From NCBI GenBank assembly GCA_023313575.1, contig JAJTTP010000003.1, positions 992,001 to 1,056,000 on the forward strand: DNA of 64,000 nucleotides, read 5' to 3'. The notes below the pieces were generated by a model. It was not told the origin of the DNA, made no database searches, and saw only the letters and a program-made list of their open reading frames with translations. Positions within the stretch are counted from its first letter, which is position 1, and every line of letters starts with the position of its first letter. This DNA comes from Eutypella sp. D-1. Its lineage: Eukaryota; Ascomycota; Sordariomycetes; Xylariales; Diatrypaceae. Positions 55,167-64,000 of the stretch are shown here, in pieces. The position numbers and the translations under genes were made by a program.

Positions 55167-57079
55167 TCGGGTCAAAGTTTACCCCCCTTCTCTGGTCACA
55201 GCGCCTAGTTCACGGCAACGTGGAAAGAGTTGGAGGAAAAGTCGTTTCTGGGATCAAAGTATCGGCGTCGGAATATAAGCGGGATCGGCTGGGGCTTCGC
55301 ATATGACGAAAGGAAAAAAGAATCGAAACGTACCTGTCTGATCTATTTTCCATTCATTTTGTATATGTATGTTTGGCAAAGCAGCGATGCATGCGGTGGC
55401 AGATGGATCTTATCATACTGTCTTTACCTAACTACCTTTTTCCTTTTTTTGTGATGTACATATTAACTTTTCTTTCTTGAACGAGTCCCAACTCGTGGAT
55501 ATCTTTTTTTCTTCTTCTCCTTTTGAGATAATGCTAGCCAGTACCACCCGGCAGGCAAGAAGCCTCGTGCCATTATGTGTAGATATGAGAGGGAGAGGAA
55601 GCGGTTTCCTTGATCCATTTTTTTACTGATGAAGAAAGGGGGAAGGGGGAGGGGGGGTCTACTAGGCAGGAAGGAAGGTTGATATAAGCCAAATGGCTAT
55701 CTACGCGTTATGATGGATGGGATGGATGGGGAGCAGAGAAGAGCTCGGAGACATGGATGTACATAGAACTCGAGCTGCGCTTTAATGCTACGAACGAACG
55801 ATGAGCCCCCCCCTCGCCCCTCTCCCGTGGGCCATAACGATACGGGGTCACAAAATTTTCATCCCATCATCTCGCAAGGGAATAATATCGTCCTGTGGCG
55901 GGCGGGCGTGTGCGTTGCGAGTTCCGGGGATCGGAGAGGAGAGGGACGGAGTGCAAACCGGGCCGGACCGGATGGTCGGGTACAATCAATCAATATCCGC
56001 CTGCTCCCCTTCCTGTTCAACCCTTTTCTATGGTATTCTCGTCGTCTATCCATCTAGAATTGCTGCATTATGAGCGATAAAACTCATGACCAGATGCTTG
56101 AGAGTGCAGCTAGCTAGCTAGCTGTTAAGTGATGTAGGTTCATCACAGTTCAGAGAAACAAAGAAACCACATAATACAAGGCGGGCAGCAGTGCGGGTAG
56201 TTCCATTAGGTTCAACATGGCATAAGGGATAAGGGATAAGCTATCCCTGATACAGTTTAGTGCATTTGGGTCTTACCAAGCTTAGATAGGCTAGTAGCTA
56301 TTTCCTACCCCGCCAAATTAGATCATACCTACATACATAGGCATCTACATACAACATATAGACATACTATCATATGTACCTAAGTAGGCAGTCAGTGGGA
56401 CCTTTATGCTTTGTAAAGTGACCCTACTTAGGTACTGTAGCTGGTCTGTGGATGGGCACGCGGGCTTCTTAGGTAACCTACTTTAGCGGGTTGGGTTGGT
56501 CCCTTCCCGTTTTCGTATCAACCTTGAATCAGAACCTCGGGAAGTTTCCAGTTACAACAACTTAAGAAGCCTCCTTCTTTCTTTCCTGAGTAACTCTGCC
56601 TGAGACCATTTTACCTCACAGCTTGATTACCCCAACCCCGATTGATCCCGTTTCCTCCAATTCCTCCACCGTTCCAAAAACAAATAAACAACAGCTACGC
56701 CCATCTATCAGGTTGATCTTTCACTCTCTCTCTCTACCTGACGTTCCTCATCACCTGGCACCATATCGACTATCGCATCGACTTATCCCATCTATCCATC
56801 AAACTATCATTCATATCCCGTTTCTTATCAGAGCCAACGAGAGAAAGGGAGTGTGTGTGTGTACTTGCGGATTACGCCACGGATACCGAACCCGAGAAGA
56901 GAGGGGGGAGAGAGAGAAACCCCTACAAGGAATAAGAAAGCCTCCTCCTACCTCCTACATAGGCATCTGCATTTCCAATAGCCACCTGCCCTCCCAGTCC
57001 CGACGACACAAGAACCTAGGAACCAACAGAAGAGACAAGGAAGAAAAGGGAACCTTGGAAAGCTTCACCGTCCGCCAAA
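55167..57079. promoter_or_regulatory. intergenic region and leader of the yippee gene
   Basis: The left part is the 3' side of the reductase gene, with an AGCT tandem palindrome at 56105-56123. From 56455 to 57079, 625 bases contain no ATG at all, are CT-rich in the middle and A/G-rich near the end, and run straight into the yippee start codon, which suggests a long 5' leader cleared of upstream starts. Copies of the TACCTA/TAGGTA word family occur at 56320-56440. No gene is supported. Confidence 0.55.
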
Positions 57080-57518
57080 ATGGGTCTTGCCTACAATACT
57101 TATCTTAATAGTAATAAGATCTACGGTTGTAAGGGCTGTAAGGCGCATCTGGCGAATCACGATGATATCATAAGCAGGGTAAGTCACCTCTCTCACACCA
57201 TCACACTCACACACACACTCTCTCTCTATATATAAGGAAAACCCTCCTCCGCTCACTGCTCACTGCTTATCCCCCACCCAACAGAATTTCCGCGGCCAAC
57301 ATGGCAAGGCGTACCTGTTCAACAGCGTGGTGAACGTGGAGGCCGGCGAGCCCTCCGAGCGCAGCATGACTACCGGCCGCCACATCGTCCGCGACATCAC
57401 TTGCAAGCAGTGCAACGAGACCGTCGGCTGGAAGTACGACAAGGCCTACGAGTCTAGCGAGAAATACAAGGAGGGCAAGTTCATCCTCGAGGCCGAGCTG
57501 CTCTGCAACGTCACCTAA
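57080..57518 (+). CDS. yippee-like zinc-binding protein
   Basis: This is a 110-residue protein of the yippee/Mis18-like family (beta-tent fold with one structural zinc; yeast relative Moh1). Two exons, 57080-57178 and 57285-57518, are joined across a GTAAGT...CAACAG intron. The family signature is complete: YGCKGCKAHLA with C17 and C20, then NFRGQHGKAYLFNSVVNVE, GEPSERSMTTGRHIVRDI and a second pair C73/C76 in ITCKQCNETVGWKYDKAYE, ending with YKEGKFILEAELL. The four cysteines form the expected CxxC-x52-CxxC zinc site. Length matches the family. In animals the proteins localise near centrosome and nucleolus, and one is an E3-adaptor-like component; the fungal role is poorly defined. It is convergent with ITC1. 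Confidence 0.95.
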
Positions 57519-59336
57519 ACATCACCCAACGTGGGTGGATCATACGTCGTCGAGCAAAAAACCCCAGATTCATAATTACGGGCCGATCGATATGACCAGG
57601 CGTCTTATACAAGCAGGGTCGGGATGGGGTGGGATGCAAAGGGAGAAGACTGCGATGTTTCTCTGGCCGCAACTCTGTTTTTTATCTCTTCAGGCATTCA
57701 CTGGATTAAGCGTAGGGCAGGAGTTTTTGCTTTCTTTCTTTTTATTTTATTTTATGCTTGTTTTCCTCGTCACCTGCTTTCCCTCCGTGGAGGGTAAAGC
57801 TTACAGGATGAACGGGGAATAGAATGGGTCAGATCGGGAAATGGGCAGCGGGAACGGACTGGATGGGATGGATCGGGTTTTACGCAGGCTTTTTATTTTT
57901 CTTTATTTTCTTTTCTTTTGCGCCATGGGGCTTGCATTTTCCGGGCCCTAACGACACGATGCGGCACGACCCATCCCCTTATCACGACGACTTTTACACA
58001 TACAACAGGGTACAGAAGGAAAGGGAAGGAGATGAAAGCAGAGAGGTACATGCAGGGCAGGCAGAGAGACATACTAGCTAACATGAAGTTCAATACAAGC
58101 AACATCCCCTTTTGGGGCAGCAAACTTCTTCTCTGCCTCCTAACCTCTTTGTCTAGCGCGACAACCCAATAGCTGTCCGTGTATGTGTGTATATGTGATA
58201 TGTGCGTGTTATGCCGTGTGGCCCGATAAAGTTCGTACACATCTCTCAACTTCTTCACCATATGCCCCCCCCCCCTCTCCCCCTCCCTCTTATAAAAAGA
58301 GTGACCAGGTGGCGGCCTCTATTCATGTACACACTTCTCTGCCAAACCGCAAGGCGGTGATCAACATGTACATAGGTATATAGAATAGCCGTGAAGAGAT
58401 AAACATTGGAAGACCGAGAGCTAGCCCGTAGGGCAAACAATACCTAGGATGCTGCCTGTTTTTTCCCGACAGACGGAGACAAACAGATAGATAGGTAGAC
58501 ATATACATACGCCTCCGAGCACTTAGAATACCCGTTTGCTCTCTTCTTCCCAGTATCCCTTTGCCTGCCTACCGGCCAAGTCATTCATACCTACATATAT
58601 ATACTCTCTCAGATATATAACGGGCGTGGAAGATACCAAAGCTCTCTCTAGATACTACTTATTTATATATGTCCTGTGAGAACCATCATATTAATGGGGG
58701 AAAGCCACCCCCCCTTTTTTTAAACAAAAACCTTTTAAGTCGCACTACTCAGTGTGTACTTATCCTGATATACCATCCCGTCCCGTCTTACCCCTCCTTC
58801 CCAATACGCGCAATACACGTTAAAAGGCAAACCCGCCCACCTGCATGCTTGATAGCACGACACGGCCGACCATTTTATATATCGATCCATCCGCAGAGCA
58901 CCGTCATCATCGGCGTGGCGTCGTTAAATTGTATATTTCCAAAAAAGCCCAAGAGAACATCACCGATATATGAAGAAATCACAGTCATAAGATCAGGCGG
59001 CGGCGGTGGCGGCAAATATCCGTAATAAGCTCGGCAGCTTCGCGACTGGGTAGGTGAATAAACCGTTTTTTGGATAGATTTGAAGGGGGACGGCCTATTC
59101 CGTCTTGTCGCCTGCCCCTACCACGACCCTCTCCTTCTTTTCTTCTCCGCTTGTTTGCGTGGCGTTATCATCAGTAACGACATGATATGATATACATGAC
59201 ACGATATATATGATTCAATACTCAACGCTCTTATTTGTTTCAAAAAAAGACCAATACTACCTAGCGAAACGAAAAAAAAAAGTCAAAAACGACGAGTATC
59301 TCTCCTATTCCCCCGGACCGGCCCTCGGCCAGATAG
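57519..59336. other. convergent intergenic region, yippee gene to ITC1
   Basis: This 1.8 kb region between 3' ends contains T-rich runs (57880-57930), a C-homopolymer near 58264-58276 and AT-rich ATATAT segments (58590-58670, 59180-59220), typical of 3' flanks. Open frames up to about 120 codons are hydrophobic or low-complexity without recognisable content. No gene is supported. Confidence 0.45.
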
Positions 59337-62300
59337 CTAGCCCCGGGATTTCCGACCTCCCTTCTTCGGCTTGGGCGGCGGGGGGTCTTCACTATGGAGG
59401 TGACCGAGCTCGTCGAGGGCCATGGTGTTGGTCCAGCTCAGGCAGCGGCGGTTGCCGGTGGCGGTCGGCTCAGGCGAGGCCTGCACCTTGGTGCGGGTGG
59501 CCATGCGCTTCGTCGTCGTCTCTTCCTTGGATCCTCCTTTCTCCTTTTCTTTCTCCTTTTCTTTCTCCTTTTCTTTCTCCTTTTCTTTCTCCCTCTCCTT
59601 CTCCTTGCCGGACTGCTCCTCGTCGGCGCTGAGGTACTTGTTCCGGCTCTCCATGCCCTCCACGATCTTCCCCTTGAAGGCGAGGATCTCCTTGCGCAGC
59701 TTAAGCTCGTTGAAGCCCCTAGGATCTAGCCAGTTGAGCAGCGAGTCGACCTCGCTCGGGTTGCAATAGTAACCCCACTGGTGAGCGTTGAATACGCTGG
59801 TCCTACCCTCCTCCATGCGTTTCCGTTGCGGCACCGTCATCCCAAACTTGGCCTTGTACTCGTTTTGGTGCTCCTGTGGCATGTCGATGTAACCTTCCCG
59901 CTCCATTTCGTCCGGCCCCTGAACCCAGATGCAGCCATTGGCGTAGCCAGCCTCCGCTGTTGAGCTATGCGGCAAGCCACCGTACGGCATGCCATTGCGT
60001 TCAAACCAGTAATACCGATTCCAGAACCGATCCTTCCCCAAAGCTCGCGTCCGTCCGCAGTCGGCCTCACGAAGATCGTTGTCGAGAACCGCGATTTCCT
60101 CCTCGCATTTCTTAATGTAGTCCTCTTTCTTCTGGATGTCCTTTAGCAATTTGATGTACTGCTTCGACTGCTTCGGGGCTTTGGCGGCAGCTAGTTCGGC
60201 CTCCTTCTTGCGCTCCTGTTCCTCGCGCTTTCGTTGGCGTTCGGCCGCCCGGTCACCACCCCTCCGCAGACTGCGACGACCGTGAGTCTCTTCGTCGGTA
60301 TCGGCAACCTCTTCGTCTGGTTCGTCTGGCGTCCCTTCGACATCGGTCATTTTGACATCCCCATTGCTCTTAGCTTTCCCGGCTTCGCTACCATCTTCCG
60401 GCGGGGACGGCGGCATGTTCTCCGGAAGAAGGATTTTCCGCTGGTCGTTGAGAGGTTTGAGGTCCTCGATACTATATCGTGTCAGTGTCTTTTGCCGCCT
60501 ATTCTGGGTTATGGTGGGTGAACCTACGCTTGCTTCCTGTTCCTTTGCCACTCGATCTTCTCCTTACGGTAGGCTGTCTGCGTCTCGGCGCATTCCTCCA
60601 TATAAGCACGCATCGCTTTCGACCCGGTGGTCAACATGCAAATGATCCCCAACGCGGAGACTCGAAGGTTTAGATCGAGGTTGCCGTACTGCTCGCGTAC
60701 AGTCTTCCTGCTCGGTTCGACTTCGGGAGGTACGAGATTCGCCAACAGCTCTTCGCAGGCATCAGTATGGCGTGGGTCCTTGGATAGTTGATGTAGCAGG
60801 CCGACCATGATGAGCTCCCAGCCGCCGTCCTTGAAATGGCGCAATTTCAGCTCCTCTATCCAGTCGAAGTCTGCCAGAACATCGGGGGCGCGGTGTTTGA
60901 TTGTCGGCTCTGGCGTCTTCTCGGCCGCTGCTGCCTCCGCCCTTATCCTCTCTGCCTCCAATTTAGCCAGGCTACTCCGAGTGGCACGTGCCGCTGGCTT
61001 CGGCTCTGGCTCCGGTTCAGGGCTGGGCATCGCGCTATCCTCTTCGTCTTCCTCATCCTCCTCCTCTTCCTCCTCGTCTAATTCTGGTAAATCGACCTGC
61101 ACCTTGCCTCCGTCGGCTTCGTCGCTGACAATGTGCTTGAGGACGGCGCAGTGAACCTCGGTGAACAGTTCGCACGGCGTTTCTAGACTGGCAACCTCCA
61201 TCGCTTGAACGTAGTCGTCGAAAGTGAACGAGTCGAGCTTGAAAATCTCACAGTAGACGTTAAGAGTGACCCAAGTCTCGAGCAGTGGTCCTATCGACTT
61301 CATCAAAATTTTGTCGTTCCGAGCGCCGTTGTCGACAACGCCCTCAGGAGGATCCGAACACAGGAATTCCAGGGGCGGCCGGACATAGTCCTCCCGGGGT
61401 TCCAGCTGCAGATCCTCTATGGGATATTTGGGAGGTGGTGGCGGTGGCGGTGGTTCGGGTTGAGTGAAGATGGGAGCTCCTTGCGGAGGCAGCATATTTT
61501 GCCGGAATGGTACCGGGAACTGGAAGGGGTCGTTTCCATGCATATGAGGTAGGGGACCAACGTCCTCGCCGATGAATAGATGTGGTCCGCCCTTGATATG
61601 TGGGCCAGGGCGATGCTGGTGTCGTGGTTGTTGGTGTTGTTGTAGCTGTTGCTGCTGCTGTTGCTGGTTCTTGGACTTGTGACTCTTCGGTGCCGGTTTG
61701 AGCTCGGGTAGTCGAACAGGGCCATTGGCGAAGTTATTGAGAGCAGCGGCGATCCCATTGGCGTCCGGTGGGCTATGGCTCGGTGGGTGTGCTCTCCTCT
61801 GCGCTTGATGCTGTTTCCGCTCGAGCAGCTTGTTGTCGTATCGAAGATGTGGCGGAACCCGCGTATCAATGTGGTATTGCGCAGCCACATCATGCTTGAC
61901 CAGCCAAGGCGCGCCGTTCCATGCTTCCCGAGTGACCGTTTTCTTGATGAAGGACCGCAGAACCGACTTGGTGAATATCTTCCTGTCGCGGAATATATGG
62001 TTGCTGTCCACCACGGCCTCCTCGTCCGGTCTTCCGTCTATGCTAGTAAAATATCGCGAGACCGGTTGTGTGAGAGTACCGTCGGGAAGTACCTTGCTGC
62101 CCAAGCGCGACTTATCTCGCACTATACCAGTCAGACGCTCCCCGCTGCTCACCGTAATGGTGACAGCTTCACCTGGGTAGTAGTCGGCTTTGAATTCATC
62201 GTAGATCATGTCGACGAGGGTATCGATTCTCGAAATAGTCTGGAACTGAACACGGCGCAATACGGGTCCCTTGAGCGCCTCCGGGAAGGCCTGCTCAACT

Positions 62301-62933
62301 TCCTCGGCGCCGGCAAGCTATACAACTAGTTAGAGGGGAAAGAACAAGGGGTTAAAATAAATACAATGCCACCTACCTCGCTCTTGAGAGCATCGAAGAA
62401 AGTTAGGCCGGAATGACCTGTTATCTGGCATATGAAGCGTCGCTAATAGGGGAAGAGAAAAGGTGGTGAACGGTTAGTTGCAAAATCCCCGAAATATAAT
62501 AAGCGCTAAGAAGCGGTTCACCAACCTGCTTATAAAAGTCCATCCTAGGAGTACATTATTAGCAAGACACGCAACTTTCGACGAACACATTGTCATAGGA
62601 AGGAAGTCTACAACTTACCGACTTGTAAATTCTTCATATGTTGTGAAATACTCCCCGGTTTGAGGGATGTACCAGACCTATAAAAGGCAGCGCACGGGGA
62701 GTTAGTAAGGGGGGGACGGGTAACACGGATATATGCATATATGCAGTGTAAGCTGATATAAGTAGAAGGAATAGGTTACCACCTACATCGATATAATCTG
62801 GATCAATCTTTTTCGCTGGCACCAACTGCACCGGCTTCCGCTTGAAGAGGACCTGCGACACACAGTAAGCGATTGCATTCTTTCTCTCTGGTCTGCAATG
62901 GGCAAAAGGATGTCGTAGGGTGTCACTTACCAT
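59337..62933 (-). CDS. itc1: ITC1, ISWI chromatin-remodelling complex accessory subunit (WAC-DDT-WHIM)
   Basis: Itc1/Acf1-type subunits partner the Isw2/ISWI ATPase to space nucleosomes. Seven coding exons fit: 62931-62933 (ATG only), 62787-62852, 62619-62677, 62526-62544 (19-nt microexon), 62377-62442, 60528-62317 and 59337-60471, giving 1045 residues. The joined N-terminus MVLFKRKPVQLVPAKKIDPD, then YIPQTGEYFTTYEEF, QITGHSGLTFFDALKSE and VQFQTISRIDTLVDMIYDEF is the WAC domain (about 20-115). The DDT domain lies near 385-460 (LMKSIGPLLETWVTLNVYCE), the WHIM motif near 560 (LKLRHFKDGGWELIMVGLL), and the WSD/WHIM3 block in exon 7 (RALGKDRFWNRYYWFERNG). The C-terminus has a Lys-Glu repeat and ends in KKGGRKSRG. 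The last intron is taken as 60472-60527 (56 nt with a CTGAC branch site). No ATG occurs for 385 bases upstream on this strand, so 62933 is the first start available. Confidence 0.93.
59537..59605 (-). repeat. itc1: 12-bp tandem encoding Lys-Glu repeat in ITC1
   Basis: On the plus strand the unit CTCCTTTTCTTT recurs about five times; on the coding strand it gives alternating Lys-Glu. It lies in the charged linker after the WSD block, probably a single alpha-helix-like or disordered spacer, and is expected to be length-polymorphic. Confidence 0.85.
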
Positions 62934-64000
62934 GATATCGCGCGGCGGGACAAAGGCCCCTTTTTCTTTTAATGTAGCCGCACGCAAAGTGATCTGCAAG
63001 GCTGAAAGTCAGCCTTATGGCTATAAATGATGGTATAAGTGGAGCTATAGGGATTGAATAAGTGAAGGGAGTGACCAATTCAGCTTATGGTTGAGGGTGG
63101 TGGAAGAAGGAAGGTGGGAGGGTGGTGGTGTTGTGAAGTTTGAGTCGTGGGGAGGGAGGAAGTGAACGGGGGAGGAGTAGTAATAGGTAGAGTGGTTAGG
63201 TCTAGAGGTAGGTAGGGTTGGGGTGTTAGGGGGGGGAGGTTAAGTATGGGGGAGGAACGGTTAAGTAGGGGTCTGTTCTAGCTACCTAGTTGATAGGGTA
63301 GATTCGTGCAGTGCAGAACATACTTATAGACACATCTAAAAGGGGGATTAACGGGGGATTAACGGGATATAACGCGCTTAGAGATGCAGGATACGCGTCT
63401 AATATATCATGGGCTGCGCTTGTAGGAGTGGTGGCGGTGGTTGTGAAAGCCAGTCGCCTGCGATTTGACGGACGCGACGGAGAGGAAGGAGGATGTTGTT
63501 GTTGTAAAAGTTTTGTCCGTCGAGCCAAGGAGGACGGAGGGAGAGAGGGATAGGGAGAAGGGGGAAAAAAGAGGAGGACTAGTTAAAAGTAGGTCAGTCC
63601 AAAAAGTAGGTAGGTAGTAGGTATTAAGGCAGGTAGGTCAGGTAAATCTCATCCATACAGGTACCTGGACTGTAGGTTAAGACCCGGATAGGGTAGAGTA
63701 ATGCAGGTAGACAGCGCAGGTAGAGGGAAGTAGCGAGTACAAGTAAAGAGGCAAAGGGGAGCAGGAAACGCTAAAATACTTTAAAGGGAAAAAGAAAAAC
63801 AAAGATAAAGGTTCTGAGTACATCCCCTGTCCAGCTAATCGCCCTACTTCCGGCTCGTATATACTACAAAAATATAACGTAAAGACTAGCGGGTCCTGGA
63901 GCTTATATACGTTATGGATATGGATATACCTACGTATGCACCTACCTACCTGCTTTACCTACAGTGTATTGCAGTCAGTTTACGCATACCATACTGCCCA
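62934..64000. promoter_or_regulatory. upstream region of ITC1 to the right edge
   Basis: This is gene-free as far as visible. 62934-63318 has no ATG on the ITC1 strand and is pyrimidine-rich on that strand, which suits a transcribed leader. Beyond about 63560 the sequence is rich in TAGGTA/TACCTA words and purine runs. The small frames at 63286-63553 on both strands overlap each other and are not convincing. Confidence 0.5.

Noticed and set aside
56623..57108. 161-codon frame overlapping the yippee start
   Set aside because: Contains no ATG start; it opens at ATT within the ATG-free leader and is low-complexity.
60499..60527. 29-nt intron option at the last ITC1 junction
   Set aside because: Too short for a normal fungal intron; the next AG at 60472-60473 gives a 56-nt intron with a CTGAC branch site and a better family match (IEDLKPLNDQR).

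Overview
The window is nuclear DNA of a filamentous ascomycete (Pezizomycotina, most likely Sordariomycetes; species not identifiable from the sequence alone). The evidence is: intron-containing genes on both strands with short introns bounded by GTRNGT-type donors, CTRAC-like branch sites and YAG acceptors; pyrimidine-rich promoters; STE12 in the filamentous-fungal form (homeodomain-like DNA-binding domain plus two C2H2 zinc fingers); and a set of conserved fungal housekeeping proteins. There is no operon-like packing, CRISPR array, rRNA gene, confidently recognisable tRNA gene or intact transposon.

Layout, left to right: pob3 (FACT subunit, minus, cut by the left edge) is divergent from coronin (plus). 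his6 (histidine synthesis, minus) is divergent from a Faf1/DUF4602 ribosome-assembly factor (plus). STE12 (minus) follows. Then comes a gene desert of about 16 kb (12.3-28.3 kb) with only low-complexity repeats, short motifs and hairpins. An AhpC/TSA-type thioredoxin-fold protein (minus) is divergent from DML1/Misato (plus). A long leader precedes an FHA-forkhead transcription factor (plus). CLU1 (clustered mitochondria protein, minus) is divergent from an unrecognised 951-residue nuclear-looking protein (plus). A 6.4 kb gene-free gap precedes an intronless ferric-reductase-type flavocytochrome (plus), a yippee-like zinc protein (plus) and, convergent with it, ITC1 (ISWI-complex accessory subunit, minus) at the right end.

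The genes are mostly independent housekeeping and regulatory loci rather than a pathway cluster. Loose functional threads are chromatin (FACT, ITC1), transcription control (STE12, forkhead), mitochondrial distribution or inheritance (DML1, CLU1) and ribosome, actin or amino-acid housekeeping. Four gene pairs are divergent across 0.7-1.5 kb.

No new multi-gene system is evident. The observations most worth following are: (i) a palindromic decamer TACCTAGGTA present nine times, mostly between genes; (ii) two telomere-repeat-like runs in gene-free DNA that could mark a telomerase RNA template; (iii) an 84-nt symmetric STE12 exon whose skipping would fuse two zinc fingers into one; (iv) a GC-AG intron in DML1; (v) an ITC1 first coding exon that is only the ATG; and (vi) the uncharacterised protein at 44086-46941. 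Exon boundaries were placed by hand from splice consensus, frame continuity and remembered family sequence, so small errors are possible.
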